Origin: Candidatus Caenarcanales bacterium | GTDB taxonomy: Bacteria > Cyanobacteriota > Vampirovibrionia > LMEP-6097 | NCBI GenBank assembly: GCA_022447685.1 | Contig: JAKVAO010000076.1 | Span: 1-12,315, forward strand | Direction of reading: 5' to 3' | Length of the DNA: 12,315 nt | Shown here: positions 6,125 through 12,315 of the stretch, piece after piece | How positions within the stretch are numbered: position 1 is the stretch's first letter | Layout: each line of letters starts with the position of its first letter | Notes under the pieces: generated by a model | Told to the model about the DNA's origin: nothing | The model's database searches: none | Seen by the model: only the letters and a program-made list of their open reading frames with translations | Made by a program: the position numbers and the translations under genes

Positions 6125-7303
6125 TTAGCCAGAGTACTTACGAGCTTCTTCAGAGCGAATCTCTTCTTTTTCTTTCTCTGGCAAAGCATCTAAAAGGCTA
6201 GCTCCTGGCTTACTCAAATCAACTTTCTTATAAGATGATTCTATAGTCTGTAACTGTACAGCTTTAGCCATAGCACCAACCTGAGCCCAATCAGCATCAG
6301 CTTCATTAAGCACACTATCAAACCACGGTAAATGCATAGTAGTCTTAGCTGTATTCAAATCAGAAATCACAGCATTCATATCTTCATAAATATAATCCCA
6401 AGATGTAGCTAAATTACCTAAAGCACCAACTGCATTATTCACACTAGCTCTAAGACCATCAACAGTCGAGCAGTAAACTTTCAAAGAAGTTAGTTCTTGG
6501 TTTAATCTTGCCTTCTCTTCGTTAGCTTTTTTAAGAGCTTTGGAAGCTTTATCAATTCCAATAGCACCAACTGTAATCAATGCAATGCCACCACTTGCTG
6601 TTAAAACTCCAGCTGCAATTATCACAGTACTAGCTCCAGCAGTGAAAACTTCAGTAAGTACTCCACCTACAATTAATACCCCACCAAGTACTGCTGCTGC
6701 TGCACCACCAGCAACCATCGCTATATCCTCTATTAAAGCTGTATGCTCAGCATCAATCTCTTTATCTAAAGCCTTGATTTCAGCTGGAATACCTGTGCTA
6801 GAACTCATCAAAAGCTTATAGTCATTACTGAAAGCCCTAGAGTCACCAGTGATAGTATTTTGGAAATTTAATAAAACAGAGTGAGAGTTGTTTGCATTAA
6901 TCGCAAAATTCTTCACTTTAGTTTGCATAATTTTCAAACCTTGGGCAACCGTTTCATAGTCACCTTTCGCAGTGTATTCTTTCATCTGAGGAGTAAAACT
7001 CTTCCAAGTATTAGAAAAAGACATCAAGTCAGAAACATTCTGAAGCATAACAGGCTGAATATCATTTATATAGTGTGAAGCATTGCCTTGAGCAGTATTC
7101 AAATGCCTTAAAAAATCAGGGGCAGTAGTGGTAATAATACTAGGTAAACCTTGATTAGGTTGCTCTTTTATAGTTTCACAATAAGTTCTAATCAAATGCC
7201 CTGAACTTAAAGCTTTAGATTGGGTGTCAGTACCTGTCCTACCAGCGTCAGGACCTGGTCCTAAAGTCTTGTCAGTATTAATATTTTTCTCTAAAACAGC
7301 CAT
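6125..7303 (-). CDS. First subunit of a tripartite alpha-helical pore-forming toxin (HBL/NHE-like)
   Basis: A 392-aa protein and the most family-like of the three. The N-terminal 35 residues are polar and Gly/Thr-rich with no signal peptide. A stretch then follows in the style of Bacillus HBL/NHE components (SSGHLIRTYCETIKEQPNQG at 33-52, then DIQPVMLQN...FSNTW at 81-100). A long hydrophobic head at 194-250 (AGGAAAAVLGGVLIVGGV...TAGASTVIIAAG) can form a two-helix membrane hairpin. Helices then lead to an acidic/basic tail. AAGGAGA eight bases before ATG 7303 gives a firm start, and a sigma-70-like promoter lies about 40 bp further up. It heads the three-gene operon. Which of the A, B or C parts it equals cannot be fixed by eye, but the double hydrophobic head fits a pore-spanning part. 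Confidence 0.8.
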   Translation of the reverse strand: MAVLEKNINTDKTLGPGPDAGRTGTDTQSKALSSGHLIRTYCETIKEQPNQGLPSIITTTAPDFLRHLNTAQGNASHYINDIQPVMLQNVSDLMSFSNTWKSFTPQMKEYTAKGDYETVAQGLKIMQTKVKNFAINANNSHSVLLNFQNTITGDSRAFSNDYKLLMSSSTGIPAEIKALDKEIDAEHTALIEDIAMVAGGAAAAVLGGVLIVGGVLTEVFTAGASTVIIAAGVLTASGGIALITVGAIGIDKASKALKKANEEKARLNQELTSLKVYCSTVDGLRASVNNAVGALGNLATSWDYIYEDMNAVISDLNTAKTTMHLPWFDSVLNEADADWAQVGAMAKAVQLQTIESSYKKVDLSKPGASLLDALPEKEKEEIRSEEARKYSG

Positions 7304-7341
7304 GCAATACTCTCCTTACAAATTATTTACACACAAATAAA

Positions 7342-7369
7342 GTTATAAAAATGAATTTATCATTATCAA
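7342..7369 (-). promoter_or_regulatory. Sigma-70-like promoter of the toxin operon
   Basis: On the minus strand, TTGATA (7364-7369) and TATAAC (7342-7347) are separated by 16 bp. Each differs from consensus at one base. The predicted transcript start near 7335 leaves a leader of about 32 bases that includes the AAGGAGA ribosome site. A weaker overlapping pair, TTGAGC with TGATAA, lies slightly upstream. The promoter separates toxin expression from ribH. Confidence 0.55.
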
Positions 7370-7424
7370 AATTCAGATGCTCAAATATTATTATTTATCT
7401 TAAGAGAATAGTTCCACAGAATGA

Positions 7425-7443
7425 TTCCTCGAAGTTTCGGGAA
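7425..7443 (-). other. Short hairpin after ribH
   Basis: Minus-strand RNA from here can fold as TTCC-CGAA against TTCG-(A)-GGAA with one bulge and a very tight loop. It starts 17 bases after the ribH stop. No T-run follows it, so it is not a classical intrinsic terminator. It could stabilise the ribH 3' end or be chance. Confidence 0.25.
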
Positions 7444-7459
7444 CAAAAAACAGCAGTGA

Positions 7460-7936
7460 TTATATCGCCAAAACCTGAATCAAAGAAAGAGCAAACTCTT
7501 TACCTTTATCATCATGATCTTTAGCTGCTCGAACCTTAGCCTGCTCCTCATTATTAACAGTAAGCACGCCATTAATAATAGGCTTAGAAGTTTTAAGCAT
7601 AACATCCATAATCCCTCTAGCTGATTCATTTGCAACAATCTCGAAATGATAAGTCTCACCACGAATCACTGTCCCAAAACAAATCACAGCATCATAATGA
7701 TCTTTCTCCAAAAGTTTCTGAGAGACAAAAGGCATTTCATAGGCACCAGGTATATGAACAAATTTAACAGAATCCTCTTCAAAACCATATGACAAAAGAG
7801 TTTCTTTAGCTGAATCTGCCATTTCTTGGTTATAGTCAATATTCCACTTAGCGACAACCAACGCTATTTTAAGTTTAGCTGGATTTAGCTTGGATAAAGA
7901 ATCTTCTATTTTAAATTCTGGACGTGAATGACGCAT
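7460..7936 (-). CDS. ribH: 6,7-dimethyl-8-ribityllumazine synthase
   Basis: Catalyses condensation of 5-amino-6-ribitylaminouracil with 3,4-dihydroxy-2-butanone 4-phosphate, the penultimate step of riboflavin synthesis, in the cytoplasm, usually as a large homo-oligomer. The 158-aa length is typical. Visible family marks are the substrate-site Trp in KWN (31), PGAYEMP (63-69), FGTVIRGETYHFE (87-99) with the catalytic-type His97, and GVLT...NEEQA (123-133) with a downstream Arg. The N-terminus has about 20 residues of polar extension. ATG at 7936 is 15 bp past the miaB stop, so it is probably co-transcribed with miaB. No strong Shine-Dalgarno is seen. No other rib genes are in the window. Confidence 0.95.
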   Translation of the reverse strand: MRHSRPEFKIEDSLSKLNPAKLKIALVVAKWNIDYNQEMADSAKETLLSYGFEEDSVKFVHIPGAYEMPFVSQKLLEKDHYDAVICFGTVIRGETYHFEIVANESARGIMDVMLKTSKPIINGVLTVNNEEQAKVRAAKDHDDKGKEFALSLIQVLAI

Positions 7937-7951
7937 AAAATAACTTTAACA

Positions 7952-9346
7952 CTAAATCAAAAGCTCACCACGAAGCGCCCAAGCATTAGCTTGAGTAATT
8001 TTCACATCAGCAAGAGTACCAATATACTTATCGTGAAGCTCAGGTGGACATTCAATATTAACGGTTTTATTGTTAAAGATTCTCCCAGCAAGCCTTCTAG
8101 GGTTTCTCTGAGATTGCCCCTCTATTAAAACTTGCTCAACTTTGCCTATGTATCTCTGAGCTTGCTTCTCAGCAGTTTCAGTAATAATCGCATTCAAGAA
8201 ACGAATTCTCTCTTGTTTCTCATCTGCTGAAATATCATCTTCCCAAGTAGCAGCTGGGGTAAATGGACGCTTAGAATAGATCGCAGTATTACAAGCATCA
8301 TATTTCACTTCCTGAACAACTTTTACACTATCCATAAATTGTTCATGAGTCTCACCAGGGAAACCAACTATGATATCTCCAGTAATAGAAGCATCAGGCA
8401 TTAACTTACGAATATAATTAACTAGCTCCATATATCTCTCAACCGTGTATCTACGCGCCATACGCTTAAGAATGTAATCGTTACCTGCTTGGATAGGAAC
8501 ATGGAAATATTTAGAAACTTTAGGTAACTCCGCAACAGTTTCTATGAGCTCAAAAGTCATATCACAAGGGTGTGAAGTTAAAAACTTGATTCTCTCAATA
8601 CCTTCAACTTCATGCACTTCACGCAAGAGAGTAGCTAAATTAGATTCTATATCTAAACCATAGCCATCTACATTCTGCCCAAGTAGAATTACTTCCTTGT
8701 AACCTTCTTGAGCAAGCCCTTCAATTTCTTTTTTGATTTCAGCAACAGGTCGCGATCTTTGATCACCACGGGTTTTCGGCACTATACAGTAAGTACATCT
8801 ATAGTTACAACCATAAATTACATTTACCCAAGCGTAGTATTTAGTTTTACGGAAAATAGGAGTCTCTGGAATATCTTCTGGAAGCTCTTCCCAAATCTCA
8901 GCGACCTGAGGGCGCGCAGCATAAACTCCAATATTTTGATCTGCACCTTTCACTGAGTTAAGTTTATTAACTTCATGTTTCTTCTCAGCCTCTAAAACCA
9001 AGTCTGGCAGACGATGTAAATTATGAGTTCCGATAATAATATCAGCGACTCTGACATCCTTAGCCATCCCTTCACCTTCCTGCTGAGGGACACAACCTGC
9101 TAAAGCGACTAAGCTACCAGGTTTACGGGTTTTATCCCAACTGCCTACGTAACTACGCATTTTATCAACAGCGTGCTCACGAATACTACAAGTATTCAAG
9201 ATAGATAAATCAGCTTCTTCACGTTTCTGAGTTTGCTCATAATCTATCTCATCCAATAAGCCAAGCATACGCTCAGTATCAGCGACATTCATTTGACAAC
9301 CAAGAGTCTCAATGAAAACTTTCTTCTTTTTTACTTGAGTAGCCAT
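7952..9346 (-). CDS. miaB: tRNA-2-methylthio-N6-dimethylallyladenosine synthase MiaB
   Basis: A radical-SAM methylthiotransferase that adds the 2-methylthio group to i6A37 of tRNAs reading UNN codons. It uses two [4Fe-4S] clusters. The N-terminal UPF0004 domain has its three cysteines: C17 in ETLGCQMN, C53 in NTCSIRE and C85 in AGCVPQ. The radical SAM motif is CNYRCTYC (180-187), followed by VPKTRGDQRSR. A TRAM domain fills about 395-464. The 464-aa length is typical, and GCQMN with the YGCNYRCTYCIVP context fits MiaB rather than RimO or MtaB. ATG 9346 has no clear Shine-Dalgarno. A TAAAAT box lies about 9 bases upstream, so a very short leader is possible. ribH follows after 15 bp. MiaA, which makes the substrate, is not in this window. 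Confidence 0.95.
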   Translation of the reverse strand: MATQVKKKKVFIETLGCQMNVADTERMLGLLDEIDYEQTQKREEADLSILNTCSIREHAVDKMRSYVGSWDKTRKPGSLVALAGCVPQQEGEGMAKDVRVADIIIGTHNLHRLPDLVLEAEKKHEVNKLNSVKGADQNIGVYAARPQVAEIWEELPEDIPETPIFRKTKYYAWVNVIYGCNYRCTYCIVPKTRGDQRSRPVAEIKKEIEGLAQEGYKEVILLGQNVDGYGLDIESNLATLLREVHEVEGIERIKFLTSHPCDMTFELIETVAELPKVSKYFHVPIQAGNDYILKRMARRYTVERYMELVNYIRKLMPDASITGDIIVGFPGETHEQFMDSVKVVQEVKYDACNTAIYSKRPFTPAATWEDDISADEKQERIRFLNAIITETAEKQAQRYIGKVEQVLIEGQSQRNPRRLAGRIFNNKTVNIECPPELHDKYIGTLADVKITQANAWALRGELLI

Positions 9347-9419
9347 GGATATATTATTTTATCTAAAATAGCTACTTAATTCAGGCTTTTATCAGAAAAG
9401 TTTAGGGAATGCTAAAGAT

Positions 9420-10829
9420 TTATGCGTTATCTAATTCATCAAAGATACTTTCAAATTCATCATCATCTAATTCTTGAATATCACGATCAGTTAACTCAAT
9501 TGTTTCCAGACTATTATCACCATCTGTCTCAAAGATCTCATCAAGATTGACTGATTCTTGGATTTGCTGCTCAGTTAAATCAACATTATTTTTCTTATTT
9601 TCAGAGCTAAGTTTAGCATCATCAACAACAATGAATGTCTCACCAGTAAACTCAGGTATTTCTCTTGTTAGTGGTTCAAAGATTTCTTCTGGTTTACTTT
9701 GAGAATTTAAATCAACATCACTAAACTGAAGTTTACTTAATTCAATATTAGAGAAATCTGGGAGCGTATTAGCTTTTAAATTCTTCATCTCTAGTAAAGA
9801 CAAACCCTCTTTAGCTCCTTGCTTTAATTCATCTAAAGTCAATCCAACATTACTAGCGACATTTTGCTGCATGGGCTCTAGAGTCAAACCAACTTTAGCA
9901 ACATTAGCTTCTACAACTTGAGCTATATTCTTCATCTCAGCTTTCTCTTTTTCCACTTGCTCCAATCTTGCATCTATAAACAATTCCACAACACCATCTG
10001 CTGCACCTCCGAGGTTTTGTCCAAGTGCATCTATTAAAAGTAACTCAAATTTAGAAAACTCTGATTTTAAGCTAAAAGTGTTTTGCAAATTACGAATACC
10101 GGTACCAATTGTTCTTGTTAATAACTTCAACTGATTACTATCAGTCTTTCTAGCTTCGATTCTATCTTCAACAGCTCCTGCTAGAGCGCTACCATTAAGA
10201 CCTAAACTTGGGAGAACTTCTGAACGCAAACCATCTAAAAACTTAGCTTCTAGTTCATATAGATCAGCACCTGCTTCAAAAGATTTCTGAGTTGCGCCCA
10301 AAAGATTATCTACAGGATTAGCATTACTTACTGTTTCACTCTTTAAAGAAGCATTAATTTGCTTTGCCCTTGCTCTAATTAAAGGTTTAGAATCTGTAAA
10401 TTTAGTAGCTAACTTCAGAAATCTAGATTCGAGTTCAAGCCTTGTTTCTTTATTAAGTAAGTTTTCATTTGTGACTATTGATTGAGCTGCATTACCGACT
10501 AACTCTATCAAGGCTCTTTGATTTTCTATGTTACCTCGGGCATTTTTATCTGTTAATTCTTTAATTCTGTCCAGCCTTGCATTAATTTTCGTTGAGAATT
10601 CTCCTTTACCATTTGAAGTAAATCCACCTGTAGCATCTTTAGTTAGATTCAAGGGAAGATTGGCATCTAGAGACTTTAAAATCATTTTCTCCGCTTCTAA
10701 AATCCCAATACTTCCACTCTTGAATTTATCTTGAAGATTATCCAAAAATTTGCCAATATCAATTCTCTTTTTATCTGTTTTACTTTGAGCAGCCTCAAAC
10801 TTACTAAGCCCTATCGGTGTCTGTGACAT
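9420..10829 (-). CDS. Acidic helical repeat protein of unknown function
   Basis: A 469-aa protein, no recognised family, without signal peptide or membrane helix. It is largely helical to about 350. It seems to hold diverged repeats of a pattern like (F/Y)ELE..FL..L......I..R...I, at about 44-93, 131-162, 189-230 and 258-295. NVAKVGLTLEPMQQ (309-322) and NVASNVGLTLDELKQ (323-337) are a tandem duplication. The C-terminal 90 residues are strongly acidic and contain two related units, LTEQQIQESVNLDEIFE (418-434) and LTDRDIQELDDDEFESIFDE (446-465). ATG 10829 has an excellent AGGAGG site seven bases upstream. It diverges from a very basic 303-aa protein. Opposite net charge and shared control DNA hint that they may act together, but this is inference. 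Confidence 0.8.
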   Translation of the reverse strand: MSQTPIGLSKFEAAQSKTDKKRIDIGKFLDNLQDKFKSGSIGILEAEKMILKSLDANLPLNLTKDATGGFTSNGKGEFSTKINARLDRIKELTDKNARGNIENQRALIELVGNAAQSIVTNENLLNKETRLELESRFLKLATKFTDSKPLIRARAKQINASLKSETVSNANPVDNLLGATQKSFEAGADLYELEAKFLDGLRSEVLPSLGLNGSALAGAVEDRIEARKTDSNQLKLLTRTIGTGIRNLQNTFSLKSEFSKFELLLIDALGQNLGGAADGVVELFIDARLEQVEKEKAEMKNIAQVVEANVAKVGLTLEPMQQNVASNVGLTLDELKQGAKEGLSLLEMKNLKANTLPDFSNIELSKLQFSDVDLNSQSKPEEIFEPLTREIPEFTGETFIVVDDAKLSSENKKNNVDLTEQQIQESVNLDEIFETDGDNSLETIELTDRDIQELDDDEFESIFDELDNA

Positions 10830-10879
10830 AGTTTCCTCCTTCCTTATTCTTATGTCGTTATCCTTGCCAATTACAAAAC

Positions 10880-10920
10880 TTAAGATAAGGTTAATTTGAT
10901 AACAAGTTTGATTATCTTAA
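10880..10920. repeat. 9-bp inverted repeat in the divergent control region
   Basis: TTAAGATAA (10880-10888) and TTATCTTAA (10912-10920) are perfect inverted copies separated by 23 bp. The gap holds two similar words, TTGATAAC and TTGATTAT. It sits 51-91 bp before the start codon of the leftward 469-aa gene and about 70 bp before the rightward promoter, a suitable place for an operator. In leftward RNA it could also form an AT-rich leader hairpin. Confidence 0.45.
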
Positions 10921-10942
10921 TATTTCAAATTAAAAAAAATTA

Positions 10943-10990
10943 CTCATCTTCCATTCTTAAAAAAATCTCATCTTCAATCCTAAAAAAAAC
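10943..10990. repeat. Tandem 24-bp direct repeat
   Basis: Two adjacent units start with CTCATCTTC and end in an A-run (10943-10966 and 10967-10990), with about 20 of 24 bases matching. The second unit abuts the -35 box of the rightward promoter. On the minus strand the units read as (I/M)EDE-like codons in a short frame with no good start, probably by chance. A double binding site, or A-tract bending upstream of a promoter, is plausible. Confidence 0.5.
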
Positions 10991-11020
10991 TTGAAAGTTT
11001 AAGGGAAAATAAAATATAAT
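10991..11020 (+). promoter_or_regulatory. Sigma-70-like promoter of the 303-aa gene
   Basis: TTGAAA (10991-10996) and a perfect TATAAT (11015-11020) are separated by 18 bp, with A-rich DNA just upstream like an UP element. The predicted start near 11027 gives a leader of about 100 bases, which is long for this gene and contains a hairpin just before the ribosome site. Confidence 0.6.
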
Positions 11021-11086
11021 GTAACAAATAGCTCAAGAAATACAGTTACTATAAATGCGTGGGTGTGACTAGATTTCTTTACAAAC

Positions 11087-11108
11087 AAGGTCAAGCTTTA
11101 ATGACCTT
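11087..11108 (+). promoter_or_regulatory. Leader dyad/hairpin before the 303-aa gene
   Basis: AAGGTCA and TGACCTT form a perfect 7-bp stem around the loop AGCTTTAA, ending seven bases before AGGAGG (11115-11120). In RNA it could affect access to the ribosome site. In DNA it is a symmetric site downstream of the promoter where a repressor could bind. No T-run follows, so it is not a terminator. Confidence 0.45.
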
Positions 11109-11125
11109 TATATTAGGAGGATAAG

Positions 11126-12037
11126 ATGGTCTCTAATTATTTGCAGTCAAAGGCGACTGCAGGAGGGATACTCGGACAAATCATGCAGAATCCAGCATTT
11201 CAATACAACAGCGAGATACAAGAGGATGCTGCTGCTGGAACAGGTATCTTTGATAAAAAAGATACAGAAATTCGCAAAAAGAGAAATGAAGACCTGGCAC
11301 TAAAGTATGTGCGGGAGATTAAGAAGCTTACTCAGAACCGAGAAGCTGTGAAGCAGCTACTCTTTCAAGAAATTAATAGAGAGAACATCAACAAAAAACT
11401 GGCAGACCAAATTTCACTACTAATTGGTACACATATGCCTTTATTGATTGATGCAATTAGAGATAGGAAACATTTCAAAAAAATGGCAGTAAATTACTCA
11501 CTCAGAAAACAGTTCATAGACTTAATAGGAAAGCTAGAGGACGATACTCAAAAAGAAGCTTCTTTTTACTTCAACAGAAAAATGGCACAAATTTTTCAGA
11601 AAAATTCAAATCAAGTAAATTTCAATTTTCACGAGATGCTTCTTCGTTCCTTAAATCCACAAATGAACCAAAAAGTCTTAGAGCTTGAGCCAGAGATAGA
11701 TAGAAGAATCTATGAAAGAGCAATTCAACCTTACTTCGCTGAATTAGAGAAAGCCTATGAAGGAGAAATTGAAAAAAAATTCAAAAGACGCTCTAAGGCT
11801 GATACCCTCTGTAAAAAAATTAACTATATAGATATGAAAATGCATAAATCTTTTCTTGCAAGCGTAGCTCATAAGTCAGCAGCTTTTCAGTTACTTGCCT
11901 ATGAATATTTCTTCAGAAAGCAAAATCAAGTTAAGTTAAGAGCCTTTAGTAGATTATGTATGAAGTACAGCTTTAATCCTTATAAACTATCTAAGTTAAT
12001 GAGAATTAGTCCTATGGTTTTTAGAATTCGGGGTTAG
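11126..12037 (+). CDS. Basic helical protein of unknown function
   Basis: A 303-aa protein, not recognised. The N-terminal 40 residues are Gly/Ala/Gln-rich and probably flexible. The rest looks fully helical and very basic, with clusters such as KKKxEIRKKRN near 48-57, EKKFKRRSK (about 217-225) and a C-terminus ending FRIRG. No signal peptide or membrane segment is seen, and no catalytic motif is obvious. A nucleic-acid-binding or structural role fits the charge, without proof. ATG 11126 follows a strong AGGAGGATAAG site. It has its own promoter and leader hairpin and diverges from the acidic 469-aa gene. It converges on a leftward gene end, with an inverted repeat between them. Confidence 0.8.
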   Translation: MVSNYLQSKATAGGILGQIMQNPAFQYNSEIQEDAAAGTGIFDKKDTEIRKKRNEDLALKYVREIKKLTQNREAVKQLLFQEINRENINKKLADQISLLIGTHMPLLIDAIRDRKHFKKMAVNYSLRKQFIDLIGKLEDDTQKEASFYFNRKMAQIFQKNSNQVNFNFHEMLLRSLNPQMNQKVLELEPEIDRRIYERAIQPYFAELEKAYEGEIEKKFKRRSKADTLCKKINYIDMKMHKSFLASVAHKSAAFQLLAYEYFFRKQNQVKLRAFSRLCMKYSFNPYKLSKLMRISPMVFRIRG

Positions 12038-12079
12038 CTCAAATCTTTAGGTGAATAACTTAAATCTTCGATTTGAGCT
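12036..12079. repeat. 10-bp inverted repeat between convergent gene ends
   Basis: AGCTCAAATC (12036-12045) and GATTTGAGCT (12070-12079) are perfect inverted copies with a 24-base gap. The first arm overlaps the stop of the 303-aa gene, and the second lies in the last codons of the leftward frame. The position suits a bidirectional terminator, but neither side is followed by a T-run. An internal AAATC/GATTT pair could compete with the long stem. Confidence 0.45.
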
Positions 12080-12251
12080 GGGTCAATAGCCTCTCAACAA
12101 GTTGGTGACCTTGTCCTGTGAGCAAGCCCAAACCATAATCATTAGCATGATCTGCACTTGTACGCCCATTTTCAGCACTAAGACCTTTGCTACTTGCAAA
12201 CTGAACAAATTCAATAGCTTTTTCTAAATTCTCTTTAGGGCTCTTCTCCAA
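12060..12251 (-). CDS. C-terminal portion of a leftward protein, in a shifted frame
   Basis: A 63-codon frame opening at TTG 12251 and ending TAA at 12060. The product contains ENLEKAIEFVQFA, then DHANDYGLGLLTGQGHQ and LVERLLTQLKSKI, a compact helical sequence that looks like a real conserved C-terminus. No ribosome site precedes the TTG and there is no internal ATG. It is therefore unlikely to be an independent gene. It overlaps by 17 bases the end of another frame that enters from beyond the window, and a +1 shift at CCC TAA joins the two smoothly (GEEP then KENLEKAIEF). It is best read as the tail of that gene, separated by a frameshift mutation, a sequencing error or programmed shifting. 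Confidence 0.5.
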   Translation of the reverse strand: MEKSPKENLEKAIEFVQFASSKGLSAENGRTSADHANDYGLGLLTGQGHQLVERLLTQLKSKI

Positions 12252-12315
12252 AATAAGTGGAATGAGTTAATCTAGATTTACTTGTTGGTGCAATTTCTTT
12301 CAAAAAATATAACCA
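12235..12315 (-). CDS. 3' end of a leftward gene entering from the right edge
   Basis: The minus-strand frame is open from the window edge (12315) to TAA at 12235-12237. It gives 26 residues, WLYFLKEIAPTSKS...THSTYFGEEP. Start and identity lie outside the window. The stop follows CCC, and the +1 frame continues for about 59 codons (to 12060). It could be an intact short C-terminus, but the coding-like quality of the following frame suggests the protein originally continued. Confidence 0.4.
   Translation of the reverse strand, partial: WLYFLKEIAPTSKSRLTHSTYFGEEP

Noticed and set aside
4584..6821. Several rightward open frames opposite the toxin genes, rich in Ala, Pro and Thr
   Set aside because: Their composition mirrors the alanine-rich helices and hydrophobic heads on the other strand. 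They lack ribosome sites.
7411..7444. GTTCC/GGAAC outer stem after ribH as an intrinsic terminator
   Set aside because: No T-run follows on the ribH transcript. The T-run lies on its upstream side.
7480..7662. Leftward Leu-rich frame inside ribH
   Set aside because: It overlaps ribH in another frame; ribH carries clear family motifs.
9395..9425. Terminator between the 469-aa gene and miaB (TTTAG...CTAAA)
   Set aside because: The stem is only five mostly A/T pairs with an imperfect T-rich tail, too weak to call.
10921..11040. Leftward 30-codon frame across the 24-bp repeats, ending in RMEDE
   Set aside because: No suitable start codon or ribosome site is present. The (I/M)EDE pattern follows from the DNA repeat itself.

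Overview
The window is AT-rich bacterial DNA. It has ordinary Shine-Dalgarno genes, the standard genetic code, and two housekeeping genes (miaB and ribH) beside much accessory material. The MiaB sequence has a faintly cyanobacterial look (C-terminal TRAM segment ending in AWALRGE). That would fit a non-photosynthetic Cyanobacteriota/Melainabacteria-type lineage, but this is a low-confidence impression. No tRNA, rRNA, CRISPR array or transposase was found.

Left part (about 1-3400): three copies of a repeated cassette, all reading leftward. Each has an identical 16-bp block (AGGGGTCAAAATTCCG on the + strand) placed 35-37 bp before a small two-helix membrane protein gene with a conserved N-terminus (FRAEL...). 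In copies B and C a second tiny membrane protein gene follows directly. Copy A (52-192) is short and copy C (3110-3349) carries an in-frame TGA. Between copies B and C lies a two-gene rightward operon of unknown function: a 213-aa membrane protein translationally coupled to a very AT-rich 506-aa helical protein.

Middle (3434-7303): a GNAT-like acetyltransferase with a degenerate acetyl-CoA loop points into a leftward three-gene operon. Its products look like the subunits of a tripartite alpha-helical pore-forming toxin of the HBL/NHE and Ahl/Smh type. Two subunits have long hydrophobic heads with a shared motif, and the third has a short tryptophan-rich head. A good sigma-70-like promoter lies just upstream. 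Downstream to the right are ribH (riboflavin synthesis) and miaB (tRNA ms2i6A37 modification), also leftward.

Right part (9420-12315): a leftward acidic 469-aa protein with internal helical repeats and a rightward very basic 303-aa protein diverge from a 296-bp control region. This region holds a 9-bp dyad, a 24-bp tandem repeat, a strong promoter and a 7-bp leader hairpin. At the right edge the C-terminus of a leftward gene is split between two frames at CCC TAA. This suggests either a frameshift mutation or +1 frameshifting.

The most novel-looking elements are the repeated small-membrane-protein cassette with its conserved upstream block, the tripartite toxin operon in this context, and the divergent acidic/basic pair.
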